Both the position numbers and the translations under genes were made by a program. DNA of 64,000 bases. It comes from Roseicitreum antarcticum. Its GTDB lineage: Bacteria; Pseudomonadota; Alphaproteobacteria; Rhodobacterales; Rhodobacteraceae. The stretch is taken from NCBI RefSeq assembly GCF_014681765.1, contig NZ_CP061498.1, positions 3,051,501 to 3,115,500 on the forward strand, written 5' to 3'. Positions 7,966-17,493 of the stretch are shown here, one piece after another. Numbering within the stretch: the first letter of the stretch is position 1; the number at the start of each line of letters is the position of its first letter. The notes under the pieces were generated by a model, which was not told where the DNA came from, did no database searches, and was given only the letters and a program-made list of their open reading frames with translations.

Positions 7966-8970
7966 ATGCGGCGTGCTTTCATCGGGCAGGCGACTGGCGT
8001 GCTGGTCACGCTTCTGGGGTTGCTGGTGCTGACCTTCGTTATTGGCAGGGTCATGCCGGTCGATCCCGTGCGCGCTATCGTGGGCGAGGATGCGACGCGG
8101 GAGGTGTATGAGAACGTCTTTCGCCAGCTTGGCCTTGATCGGCCGGTCTGGCAGCAGTTCTTCTACTACCTGTGGGATGTGCTGCGGCTAGATTTCGGTA
8201 CGTCGATCCGCACGGGGCAGCCGGTGATCGACGACATCAAGCGCGTTTTGCCTGCTACCATCGAACTGGCAACCTTCGCCATCATCATCGGCGCGACGCT
8301 GGGCATTTCGCTGGGGGTCACAGCGGCGGTGAACAAGGACCGCTGGCCTGATCACATCATCCGAGTGATCTCCTTGCTCGGCCATTCGATGCCGATCTTC
8401 TGGACCGGGATGATCGGACTATTGATCTTTTACGCGGGCCTTGGATGGGTTGGCGGGTCGGGCCGGATGAGCCAGTTCTACATCGGCATGGTGCCGGAGC
8501 GAACCGGGTTTCTGTTCATCGACAGCGCAGTAGCGGGGCAATGGGATGTGTTCTGGTCGGCGCTGAACCATGTTCTGCTGCCCGCCAGCCTGCTGGGCTA
8601 TTCCTCGGCCGCCTATATCACCCGGATGACGCGCAGCTTCATGCTGGATCAGTTGGGGCAGGAATATGTGACCACCGCCCGGGTCAAGGGGTTGAGCCGC
8701 CATCAGACGATCTGGCGGCACGCTTTTGCCAACATCCGGGTGCAGCTGGTCACGATCGTGGCGCTGGCCTACGGCGCGCTGTTGGAAGGCGCGGTGCTGA
8801 TCGAAACAGTTTTCGCCTGGCCCGGGTTTGGGCAATATCTCACCTCGAACCTTCTGATCGGCGACATGAATGCGGTTATGACCTGCGTTCTGGTCGTCGG
8901 CGTGATCTTTATCGGCCTGAACCTGATTTCTGACCTGCTGTACCGGGTGTTCGACCCGCGTACCCGCTGA
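7966..8970 (+). CDS. ABC transporter permease, DppB/OppB family
   Basis: This 334-residue permease has an N-terminal TM helix, then the DppB-family periplasmic segment (GRVMPVDPVRAIVGEDA). About five more TM helices follow, and the EAA loop region near ARVKGLSRHQTIWRHAFAN contacts the ATPase. It is first in a four-gene plus-strand operon (permease, permease, ATPase, ATPase). The binding-protein gene is not in this operon; the likely one is at 11699-13303 on the other strand. The family carries peptides and also oligosaccharides or sugar acids, and the neighbours favour a sugar acid. Confidence 0.9.
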   Translation: MRRAFIGQATGVLVTLLGLLVLTFVIGRVMPVDPVRAIVGEDATREVYENVFRQLGLDRPVWQQFFYYLWDVLRLDFGTSIRTGQPVIDDIKRVLPATIELATFAIIIGATLGISLGVTAAVNKDRWPDHIIRVISLLGHSMPIFWTGMIGLLIFYAGLGWVGGSGRMSQFYIGMVPERTGFLFIDSAVAGQWDVFWSALNHVLLPASLLGYSSAAYITRMTRSFMLDQLGQEYVTTARVKGLSRHQTIWRHAFANIRVQLVTIVALAYGALLEGAVLIETVFAWPGFGQYLTSNLLIGDMNAVMTCVLVVGVIFIGLNLISDLLYRVFDPRTR

Positions 8971-8982
8971 CCGGAGGCTTCC

Positions 8983-9882
8983 TTGGACAACACCACCTCA
9001 GCCCAAATCCCCGCGGGCCGCGCGACGCCGCAATGGCTTCGGGCCGGGCGCAACATCGTGCGATTCTTGCTGCGCAGCCCGACATCGGCCTTTGGACTGA
9101 CGGTGCTGGCCGTCCTGATCCTGACGGCGATCTGCGCGCCGCTGATTGCCACCCATGACCCCTATGCGCAGGATCTGACCAACGTGCTTGCACCGCCAGG
9201 GATGGCGCATTTCTTCGGCACGGATGAGCTGGGGCGCGACATCTTTTCGCGCATCGTTTTCGGGGCGCGGATTACGCTGACGATCATCTTCCTTGTGACC
9301 ATCGTCGTCGGGCCGGTAGGGCTGCTTGTGGGGACCGTCGCGGGCTACCATGGAGGCAAGATCGACGTGGTGCTGATGCGGGTGACCGACATTTTCCTGT
9401 CCTTCCCGTCACTGATCCTGTCGCTTGCCTTCGTAGCGGCGTTGGGTCCCAGCCTTAACAATGCGATTATCGCGATCTCATTGACAGCATGGCCGCCCAT
9501 CGCCAGGCTTGCGCGGGCCGAGACGCTGACTTTTCGCGCGGCGGATTACATCGCGGCGGCAAGGCTTCAGGGTGCATCCTCGGCGCGCATCATCTGGCGA
9601 TCTATCGTGCCGATGTGCCTGCCTTCAGTGCTGATCCGGCTGACGCTGAACATGGCCACCGTGATTTTGACAGCGGCGGGGCTGGGATTTTTGGGTCTTG
9701 GCGCACAGCCGCCCCTGCCTGAGTGGGGCGCGATGATTGCCACAGGCCGACGCTATATGATCGACAGCTGGTGGCTGGTGACGTTCCCCGGGCTTGCCAT
9801 CTTGTGCGTTTCGTTGGCCTTCAACCTGCTGGGTGATGGATTGCGCGATGCGCTGGACCCCAAACAGATGAACAAGAGGTAA
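8983..9882 (+). CDS. ABC transporter permease, DppC/OppC family
   Basis: This 299-residue permease begins at TTG 8983, preceded by CCGGAGG about 6 bp upstream; no in-frame ATG nearby fits the family N-terminus. An N-terminal TM helix follows LLRSPTSAFGLTVLAVL. The conserved HxxGTDELGRDIFSR-type segment (FFGTDELGRDIFSR) marks the family, and the EAA loop is ARLQGASSARIIWRSIVP. The stop codon overlaps the start of the next ATPase gene (TAATG), so translation is coupled. Confidence 0.9.
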   Translation: MDNTTSAQIPAGRATPQWLRAGRNIVRFLLRSPTSAFGLTVLAVLILTAICAPLIATHDPYAQDLTNVLAPPGMAHFFGTDELGRDIFSRIVFGARITLTIIFLVTIVVGPVGLLVGTVAGYHGGKIDVVLMRVTDIFLSFPSLILSLAFVAALGPSLNNAIIAISLTAWPPIARLARAETLTFRAADYIAAARLQGASSARIIWRSIVPMCLPSVLIRLTLNMATVILTAAGLGFLGLGAQPPLPEWGAMIATGRRYMIDSWWLVTFPGLAILCVSLAFNLLGDGLRDALDPKQMNKR

Positions 9883-10754
9883 TGGCCATGCCCGACACCC
9901 AACCGATCCTGAGCGTCGAAAACCTGTCGGTCCGCTATCAGGGCAGCGATACGCCTGCGGTGCGCAATGTGTCCTTCACCCTGGGTCGTGAGCGGCTGGG
10001 CATCGTGGGTGAAAGCGGGTCAGGCAAGTCGACCGTTGGTCGTGCGATCCTGAAGCTTCTGCCCTCAGCTAGGCTGACGGCGGACCGGATGCAGTTCGAA
10101 GATGTCGACATTCTGAACGCTTCTGAGCGGCAGATGCTCAAGGTCCGTGGCCGACGGATGACGATGATCTTGCAAGACCCCAAATTCTCTCTCAACCCGA
10201 TCCAGCGTTGCGGCGCGCAGATGTCAGAGGCCTATCGCACGCATTTCCGCTGCACCAAGGCCGAGGCGCGGGCGAAAACCGTGAAGATGCTGGAGGCCGT
10301 GCAGATCCGCGACCCGGAGCGGGTTTATGACCTTTACCCGCACGAAGTTTCCGGCGGTATGGGACAGCGCGTGATGATCGCCATGATGCTGCTGACGGAC
10401 CCCGACCTTGTGATCGCGGATGAGCCGACTTCGGCATTGGATGTCACGGTGCGGCTGAACGTGCTGGATATTCTGGACGGACTGGTCCGCGACAGGGGCA
10501 TTGGTCTGATAACCATCAGCCATGACCTGAACCTTGTGCGCAACTACTGCGACCGTGTGCTGATAATGTACGCAGGACAGGTGGTCGAAGAGCTGGCCGC
10601 CCGTGATCTGGACCGCGCCACGCATCCCTATACCCGTGGCCTGTTGGCAGCGCAGCCCCGGATTGGCGGCCCGCGACAGCCGTTGCCGGTATTGGCGCGT
10701 CAGGACGACTGGAAAGCCGCACTTGGCACAGCCAACAAGGGGGCGCAGGCATGA
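9882..10754 (+). CDS. ABC transporter ATP-binding protein, DppD family
   Basis: This 290-residue ATPase has Walker A GESGSGKST (near residue 44), the Q-loop LQDPKFSLNP, signature VSGGMGQR and Walker B LVIADEPTSALD. The usual signature Gln-Arg is preceded by Met-Gly (GGMGQR), a common variant in this family. The C-terminal oligopeptide-type tail (THPYTRGLL) is present. ATG choices at 9882 and 9888 are both possible. It overlaps its partner ATPase by 4 bp. Confidence 0.9.
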   Translation: MAMPDTQPILSVENLSVRYQGSDTPAVRNVSFTLGRERLGIVGESGSGKSTVGRAILKLLPSARLTADRMQFEDVDILNASERQMLKVRGRRMTMILQDPKFSLNPIQRCGAQMSEAYRTHFRCTKAEARAKTVKMLEAVQIRDPERVYDLYPHEVSGGMGQRVMIAMMLLTDPDLVIADEPTSALDVTVRLNVLDILDGLVRDRGIGLITISHDLNLVRNYCDRVLIMYAGQVVEELAARDLDRATHPYTRGLLAAQPRIGGPRQPLPVLARQDDWKAALGTANKGAQA

Positions 10755-11500
10755 CCGCATCAGTCGAAATTGAAAAGATGGCCATCAGCTTTGGCATGGT
10801 GCAGATCCTGCCCGAAGTGACCTTTGACGTCGCGGCAGGCGAATGCTTTGGGTTGGTTGGGGAAAGCGGCTCAGGCAAATCGACCGTGCTGCGATGCCTG
10901 TCCTTGTTGCTGGACAACTGGACCGGCGAGGCAAGGATCGGCGGTACATCGGTGCGCGACTTCAGCCTGATGCAGCGCTGTCGCACGCTTCAGATGGTCT
11001 TTCAGGACCCATACGGATCGCTGCACCCCCGCCATTCGATCCGGAGCGCTCTGTCGGAACCGCTTGCCATTCACAAGCTGGACAATGCGCCGGACCGCTT
11101 GGCGGCGGCCATGGTGGATGTTGGCCTGCCAGTGGACTTTCTGGACCGCTATCCGCATCAGCTTTCGGGCGGTCAGCGCCAGCGGGTGGCGATCGCGCGC
11201 GCGCTGATCCTGGAGCCCAAGGTTTTGTTGCTGGATGAGCCGACGTCGGCGCTGGACGTGTCCGTGCAGGCGGAAATCCTGAATCTTCTTCAGCGGCTGC
11301 GCGAAGAAAAGGGCTTCACTTACATCATGGTCAGCCACGATCTGGCGGTGGTGGACCATATGTGCGACCGTTTCGCGGTGATGCAGGCGGGTAATATCGT
11401 TGAAGTCCTGCCGCGCAGCGCCATCGCGCAAAACGCGGCACAGCACCCCTATGCGCATGAACTGATCGGTGCCAGCCTGCATTATGAGCGCGCCGTCTGA
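10751..11500 (+). CDS. ABC transporter ATP-binding protein, DppF family
   Basis: This 249-residue ATPase has Walker A GESGSGKST (near residue 37), Q-loop FQDPYGSLHPRHS, signature LSGGQRQR and Walker B VLLLDEPTSALD. It is last in the operon and is followed 40 bp later by a strong intrinsic terminator. Two distinct ATPases per transporter is normal for the Dpp/Opp family. It is slightly short for DppF because the C-terminal oligopeptide extension is brief (QHPYAHELIGA). Confidence 0.9.
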   Translation: MTASVEIEKMAISFGMVQILPEVTFDVAAGECFGLVGESGSGKSTVLRCLSLLLDNWTGEARIGGTSVRDFSLMQRCRTLQMVFQDPYGSLHPRHSIRSALSEPLAIHKLDNAPDRLAAAMVDVGLPVDFLDRYPHQLSGGQRQRVAIARALILEPKVLLLDEPTSALDVSVQAEILNLLQRLREEKGFTYIMVSHDLAVVDHMCDRFAVMQAGNIVEVLPRSAIAQNAAQHPYAHELIGASLHYERAV

Positions 11501-11539
11501 TCCACCCCCCACTGGCCATGCTTTCCCTTGCACGTCTGT

Positions 11540-11572
11540 GCCCCGCCCCGCGTTTGTGGGGCGGGGCTTTTT
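11540..11572 (+). terminator. Intrinsic terminator of the ABC permease/ATPase operon
   Basis: A perfect 10-bp GC stem (GCCCCGCCCC / GGGGCGGGGC, 8-nt loop) is followed directly by TTTTT, 40 bp after the last ATPase gene. Confidence 0.9.
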
Positions 11573-11649
11573 CTGACCGGCTTTCGCCAGGCGCCGGAGC
11601 AAACTACGCGGCGGCGTTGGGGGGTACTGCGGTGCACACCCATGCGAAA

Positions 11650-11677
11650 GGGGACGCAGACGATTGTCTGCGTCCCC
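11650..11677 (-). terminator. Strong hairpin downstream of the binding-protein gene
   Basis: GGGGACGCAGAC-GATT-GTCTGCGTCCCC is a perfect 12-bp stem with a 4-nt loop, 21 bp past the stop of the minus-strand binding-protein gene. On the minus strand it is followed by TTTCGC, so it is a plausible terminator. Its position between convergent operons also fits a bidirectional insulator. Confidence 0.6.
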
Positions 11678-11698
11678 CCTGATTTGCCCGCAGATCGT

Positions 11699-13303
11699 TC
11701 AGCGATCTTTGGTGACGCCTTCAAACCGCATGACCCATGGGTCCACGATCAGGCCCGAGATGTCGTCCTGATACGCTGCCGTCACAACACGTTCCGAGAA
11801 CGGCTGGATCGAGGGGACCACTTCCTCGATCTGCTGCTGGATCTCCTCATACATGACGATCTGCGCGCTTTCATTTGGCTCCAGCAAGGCGGCCTCGATG
11901 CTGGCGTTCAGATCGGCGTCGTAGAAGGACGTGCGCCAGCCCTGATAATTCGTCAGTCCGGCATCGTCCGAATTGTCGGGGTTGTAGATCAGAGCGCGCA
12001 GGTTGCTGTCGGGGTGCGGTTGCTGACCGCCGCCGCCGCGACCCACCAGCAGTTCAAACGAGCGATCGCGCATCGCACCGTAAATCTGGCCACCGTCGCC
12101 GGTGATGATCTCGGCATTGATCCCGGCCTGCGAGAGCGTATTCTGGATCGCGGTCGCGCTGTCCAGGAACTCTTGTGTGGAAATCACGCGCAGGGTGGTG
12201 TCGAAGCCATTAGGGTAGCCTGCCTCTGCCAGCAGTGCCTTGGCGCGGTCCACGTCCAGCGTATAGCCCGGATCGGGTAGCGCTGCGAACGCCGAAGAGT
12301 TTACAGGCCGCTGCCGCTGGACGCCGAAATAGGGCATGATTGCGCCATTTATGCCTTCATAGTCGATCAGATAACGCAGTGCCTCGCGGACTTTGGGGTT
12401 GGCGAAGCGTTCGTCCTCCATTGACACGGCAAGATAGTAGAAATTGGCCGATGGAACGGTTTCGACGGTAATGTCTTGATCGGCTTCCAGCGCTTTCAGG
12501 TCGGGGGCCGCCAGTGAAAAGCCCACGTCGATGTCGCCCTGTTGCAGGCCCAGTCGCTGCGACTGGCTTTCTGGCAGGTGGCGCATCAGAACCCGGTCCA
12601 TCGCAGGCGCGTCACCCCAGAAGTTCGCGTTCTTCTCTAGGATAACATACTCGTTCGACCTCCATTGTCCCAGCGTGAATGCGCCCGATCCTGCAGCATT
12701 ATTGGTCAGCCAAGCGCTGCCCATATCGCCGTCGACCTCATTTTCCATCACCAGTTGGCTGTCGAGGATCGAACCACGTCCAGATTCAGCCAGTACCATC
12801 AGCATCAGCCGCGGGTCATCGGGCTGCGGCAGGGTCAGAACGAATGTCTGGTCATCCTGCGCTACAAAATACTGGTCGATATCTTCGGCGCTGAAGCCCC
12901 GCGACATAAGCGTCGAGGCCTGTGCCAGCCCCAGCGTCAGCAGTCGCTTGAAGCTGTAGGCGACATCATGCGCGGTCAGGGGGTTGCCCGAGGCAAAGAC
13001 CACGTCCGGCCGCAGATGAAAGGTGACCGACATACCATCTTCTGCGATCTCCCAGCGCTCGGCCAGCCGCGGTTCCAGTTTCCGCGTTTCTGGGTTCAGC
13101 ACCACCAGCGTGTCATAGACATTGTTCAGTATCTGAACGGTCTCACCCCCGGTGATCGCGGCGGGGTCCATCGTCAGCACGTTGTTCATGTTGAACGCTG
13201 CGATCAGCTGGTTTGCGGGCGTTTCGGCCTGCGCCATAGGTGCCACCAGTGCCGTTCCCAGCATCAGTGCGCCGATCGTGGCGGATTTCATCAGGTGTTT
13301 CAT
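11699..13303 (-). CDS. ABC substrate-binding protein, family 5 (DppA-like)
   Basis: This 534-residue exported protein starts at MKHLMKSATIG with GGGAGG 6 bp upstream. The signal peptide ends near AQAETPANQ. The family-5 signature region ERWEIAEDGMSVTFHLRPDVVFASG is near residue 90, and typical lobe motifs follow (AHDVAYSFKRLL). It lies 71 bp behind the enolase-superfamily gene on the same strand. It is the only family-5 binding protein in the window, so it probably serves the permeases at 7966-11500. This family binds peptides, but also oligosaccharides and sugar-acid conjugates. Confidence 0.88.
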   Translation of the reverse strand: MKHLMKSATIGALMLGTALVAPMAQAETPANQLIAAFNMNNVLTMDPAAITGGETVQILNNVYDTLVVLNPETRKLEPRLAERWEIAEDGMSVTFHLRPDVVFASGNPLTAHDVAYSFKRLLTLGLAQASTLMSRGFSAEDIDQYFVAQDDQTFVLTLPQPDDPRLMLMVLAESGRGSILDSQLVMENEVDGDMGSAWLTNNAAGSGAFTLGQWRSNEYVILEKNANFWGDAPAMDRVLMRHLPESQSQRLGLQQGDIDVGFSLAAPDLKALEADQDITVETVPSANFYYLAVSMEDERFANPKVREALRYLIDYEGINGAIMPYFGVQRQRPVNSSAFAALPDPGYTLDVDRAKALLAEAGYPNGFDTTLRVISTQEFLDSATAIQNTLSQAGINAEIITGDGGQIYGAMRDRSFELLVGRGGGGQQPHPDSNLRALIYNPDNSDDAGLTNYQGWRTSFYDADLNASIEAALLEPNESAQIVMYEEIQQQIEEVVPSIQPFSERVVTAAYQDDISGLIVDPWVMRFEGVTKDR

Positions 13304-13374
13304 GGTTTCCTCCCTTGGAATGCGTCGTCGTCGTTTCACGGGCGGTGCGCCCGCCATCACCTGCACCCGGGCCT

Positions 13375-14523
13375 TTACCGGATGCGGTTATTCTCGATGT
13401 GATCGAAGTCGATATCTTCGCCCAGCCCGGGGCGGTCGGGGACATGGACGAAACCGTCGGCATCCATCGGGTCCGACAGTGATTTCAGGTAATCGAACCC
13501 ATCATCGTATTCGAGGAACGGATGCAGCAACCCGCGCTCATACCAGCGGCAGTTGCGGGTAGCGGCGACCAGATGCAGGTTCATCGCAGTGTTGCCATGC
13601 ACCTCGCAGGCCATCCCGAACGCCTCGGCCAGATGCATGGTCTTCAGCGCAGGCGTGATGCCGCCCACATCGTTGACCCCGGTGCGCAGGATGTCGCAGG
13701 CCCCCGCCTTGATCCACTCCGCGCGGTGCCAGTGCTTGCCCGCAGCGCTTTCAGGACCGATAACCGGAATGTCTAGATTGTCAGCCAGCCACTTGTAAGA
13801 TGACATGGATTGCTCATCCATCGGCTCTTCGATCCAGTCGAAATTCAGCTTTTCAAGCCCACGTCCCAGCCGCAGCGCGTCTTCGCGGCTGTACCAGTGG
13901 AAGGCGTCTATCATCAGTGAGATGTCAGGCCCTACAGCTTCGCGCACGGCCGCGCAGGCCTTCAGATCCATCTTCACATCAGGCGCCCAGCTGACTGGCG
14001 GCATCCAGGTGTGCAGCTTGATCCCTTTGTAGCCCCGTTGCACCAGGGTTTGGGCAAAGCGTCCGTAATCCTCAGGCGTGGCCAGCCCGCCCGGCAGTTC
14101 ATCGCCGCACATGATAGAGGCGTATGACAGCACCCTGTCCCGGTATCCGCCGATCAGCTTGTAAACCGGCTGGCCCAGTGTCCGCCCCGCCAGATCCCAA
14201 AGCGCACAATCAACAACGGCCAAGGTGCGGTCAGTCAGCTGTGCTGCCGACCCGCGCTGCCAGTGTGCGAGGTCGTGCCAGAGGCGTTCGCGGTCGCGGT
14301 GGTCCTGTCCTATCAGCACCTTTCGCACAAATTTTTCGATGACATCCGGGCGCACGACCTGCGGTGGGCAGAAGGAATGGCCGGACTGCCCGTTTTCGCT
14401 GGTGATGGTCAGCATCGCCTGTTCGACCTGATGGGCGGGGCCGGGATGGGCATGCCCCGCCGTATCGGCGTGCCGCCGTGTCGTATGGGCGAAAACGGTG
14501 ACGCTGACGTCGGTGATGATCAT
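13375..14523 (-). CDS. Mandelate racemase / muconate lactonizing enzyme family dehydratase
   Basis: This 382-residue enolase-superfamily enzyme has the expected active site. A lysine motif GIKLH (Lys169, His171) is present. Metal ligands are Asp206 (MIDAFHW), Glu232 (WIEEP) and Glu258 (GPES), and the catalytic His is His309 (CEVHGN). Such enzymes abstract the proton alpha to a carboxylate and commonly dehydrate aldonic or aldaric acids. KdgD nearby would act on a keto-deoxy-aldarate product, so an aldarate or uronate-derived substrate is inferred. It is first in an operon with the binding protein. The exact substrate is unknown. Confidence 0.85.
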   Translation of the reverse strand: MIITDVSVTVFAHTTRRHADTAGHAHPGPAHQVEQAMLTITSENGQSGHSFCPPQVVRPDVIEKFVRKVLIGQDHRDRERLWHDLAHWQRGSAAQLTDRTLAVVDCALWDLAGRTLGQPVYKLIGGYRDRVLSYASIMCGDELPGGLATPEDYGRFAQTLVQRGYKGIKLHTWMPPVSWAPDVKMDLKACAAVREAVGPDISLMIDAFHWYSREDALRLGRGLEKLNFDWIEEPMDEQSMSSYKWLADNLDIPVIGPESAAGKHWHRAEWIKAGACDILRTGVNDVGGITPALKTMHLAEAFGMACEVHGNTAMNLHLVAATRNCRWYERGLLHPFLEYDDGFDYLKSLSDPMDADGFVHVPDRPGLGEDIDFDHIENNRIR

Positions 14524-14575
14524 GCGGGTGTCCTCTTGCAGTGTCGGCGCGTGGCGCTGGTGCGCGCGCCGGATA

Positions 14576-14590
14576 ATCTGTATGACAGGT
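14576..14590. promoter_or_regulatory. Operator candidate, second copy of the shared palindrome
   Basis: ATCTGTATGACAGGT lies 53 bp upstream of the dehydratase start and shares ATCTGTATGACAG with 7877-7889. A weaker inverted copy is at 14618-14633 (AATCAGTATGACGAGT on the minus strand). They sit in the divergent region in front of the GntR gene. Confidence 0.55.
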
Positions 14591-14674
14591 TAAGCGTGTT
14601 TCGTGCATTTTGTAAATACTCGTCATACTGATTTGAGGATGTGTCGTATTTAAACTTGGCGCCGATCGGTTTTC

Positions 14675-14695
14675 TGTCAGGCGGATTGCCTGACA
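14675..14695. promoter_or_regulatory. Perfect dyad upstream of the GntR gene
   Basis: TGTCAGGC-GGATT-GCCTGACA is a perfect 8-bp dyad with a 5-bp spacer, about 60 bp before the GntR start. It is a candidate autoregulatory operator and differs in sequence from the shared ATCTGTATGACAG element. Confidence 0.5.
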
Positions 14696-14755
14696 ATTCG
14701 GAACGGGCTATTGTTCAACTGCCAAATGATCGGCCAAAAAAAGGAAAAACCAGCC

Positions 14756-15487
14756 ATGATGTCGCCCCCCCCCGCCAAGGCCCGCCCGCGTACGCTTGTC
14801 AGTCAGGTCAGTGAAGCACTGCGCAAGGAAATTGAAAGCGGGACGTTCCAGCCAGGCGAGCGGCTGCCCAGCGAAGCGGCATTGACCCAGGTGCATCTGG
14901 TCAGTCGCACCGTGATCCGGGAAGCCATCGCCATCCTGCGTTCAGATGGTCTGGTGGAAACGCGCAAGGGGGCCGGTGTTTTTGCGCTCGATCCTGCGGC
15001 GCGTCGGCGCGGTGAGCCGTTCTCGGAGCTGAACACAGGGCGGATCTCCGAGGCGATTGAACTGCTGGAAATGCGCAGCGCATTCGAGATTCGGTCGGCC
15101 AACCTGGCAGCGGTGCGTCGGTCAAACGCCCAGCTTGATGCCATCTTGCGAAATCATGAGGTTATCGGGGACTGCATCGCGAAGGGTGAGCCGACGCGCG
15201 AGGCTGATTTCCAGTTTCATTTCGCCATTGCCGAGGCAACGCAGAACACCCGGTTCCCGCAATTCCTGACGCTGATCCGTGACGGCATCATGCCGCGGGC
15301 CGAATTGACCCAGACCGCCGGGCAGCAAAAGGCCATCCCCAACCCCTATCTGCAGCAAGAGCATGGCGCGATTGTCGGTGCGATCATGGACGGTGACGGG
15401 GCAGGGGCCGAGCATGCGATGAAGACGCATCTTGACGGTACTCTGCGGCGCTACCGCGAAATTCTGCGCGCCTCGCTGGGGGAGTGA
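14756..15487 (+). CDS. GntR/FadR-family transcriptional regulator
   Basis: This 243-residue regulator starts at ATG 14756 with AAGGAAA 8 bp upstream; a TTG at 14711 gives a longer but poorly supported N-terminus. The winged HTH covers about residues 10-75 (ERLPSEAALTQVHLVSRTVI). A FadR-type FCD helical effector domain follows (EIRSANLAAV, FHFAIAEATQN). FCD regulators usually respond to carboxylic acids of the pathway they control. It is divergent from the dehydratase operon and next to kdgD, so it likely senses the sugar acid or an intermediate. Confidence 0.9.
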   Translation: MMSPPPAKARPRTLVSQVSEALRKEIESGTFQPGERLPSEAALTQVHLVSRTVIREAIAILRSDGLVETRKGAGVFALDPAARRRGEPFSELNTGRISEAIELLEMRSAFEIRSANLAAVRRSNAQLDAILRNHEVIGDCIAKGEPTREADFQFHFAIAEATQNTRFPQFLTLIRDGIMPRAELTQTAGQQKAIPNPYLQQEHGAIVGAIMDGDGAGAEHAMKTHLDGTLRRYREILRASLGE

Positions 15488-15536
15488 CCGCATCGCATGC
15501 GATCAAACTCCTGCATCGCCGCAAAGTGGGCGCGCA

Positions 15537-16561
<1,025 letters not shown>

Positions 16562-16572
16562 GAGGCAGAAGC

Positions 16573-17493
16573 ATGCTTGAGACCAGTCACCTGCGTTGCT
16601 TTGTTGCTGTCGCCCGCGCCCGGCATTTCGGGCGCGCCGCCAAAACGCTGCACATGACGCAGCCACCGCTCAGCCGACAAATCCAGTTGCTGGAACGCGC
16701 GCTGGGATGTGTGTTGTTGCATCGCAACAGCCGGGGGGTGGAACTGACGGCTGCGGGGGCGGATTTCCTGCCGGAAGCACAAAAGATCCTTGGCCTGATT
16801 GACAGGGCAGGCACCCTGGCGCGCGATGTGGCCGAGGGACGGCGGGGCGCGGCCCAGGTTGGTTTCACCGCAGTGTCGGCCTATGAAGTGCTGCCCGATT
16901 TCATCCACGCTTTGCGCCGCGATCATGCCGATATCCGGCTGGAGCTGCACGAGATGGTCAGCCGAGATCAGGTCGCGGCGCTGCGGTCGGGGGCAATCGA
17001 TGTCGGCCTCTCACGCGCGCATGTGGCGCTGTCAGAGTATGACCACTGCCTGATCGCCCGCGAACGCCTTGTCGTGGCGCTGCCGCACGATCACGCGCTG
17101 TGCAGCCGGGACAGCCTGAATTGGTCCGATCTGCATGGCCAGGATTTCCTGATGTATGAAAACCGCGACGCGCAGTATTTTCACGACCTTGTCGCAGGCC
17201 GCCTGACGCTTGAAGGCGCGCGGCCGAATGTCGTGCAGCGCCTGACGCAGATCCATACGATTCTTGCCTTGGTCCGGGCGGGCGTGGGGGTCGCGGTCGT
17301 GCCGACCTCATCCCGCAGACTCAACATGTTCGGAGTCGCGTACCGCGAGATTGATGCCGCCCGCCCGCTCACCGCCGAATTGATGCTGGTCTGGGCGCGC
17401 GGCAATCGCAACCCGGTTTTGCCGATGCTGATCGCCGCAGCGAAGGCTATTGCCGATAGGAGCGCAGATTTCACACCGCGCCGGTCCAGCTGA
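16573..17493 (+). CDS. LysR-family transcriptional regulator
   Basis: This 306-residue regulator has an N-terminal winged HTH (LRCFVAVARARHFGRAAKTL ending LSRQIQLLE) and a periplasmic-binding-like effector domain (GAIDVGLSRAHV, RAGVGVAVVPTS). It is divergent from kdgD with a 133-bp spacer, so kdgD is its most likely target. Its 3' end overlaps the convergent Ldh-family gene by 23 bp. Confidence 0.9.
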   Translation: MLETSHLRCFVAVARARHFGRAAKTLHMTQPPLSRQIQLLERALGCVLLHRNSRGVELTAAGADFLPEAQKILGLIDRAGTLARDVAEGRRGAAQVGFTAVSAYEVLPDFIHALRRDHADIRLELHEMVSRDQVAALRSGAIDVGLSRAHVALSEYDHCLIARERLVVALPHDHALCSRDSLNWSDLHGQDFLMYENRDAQYFHDLVAGRLTLEGARPNVVQRLTQIHTILALVRAGVGVAVVPTSSRRLNMFGVAYREIDAARPLTAELMLVWARGNRNPVLPMLIAAAKAIADRSADFTPRRSS

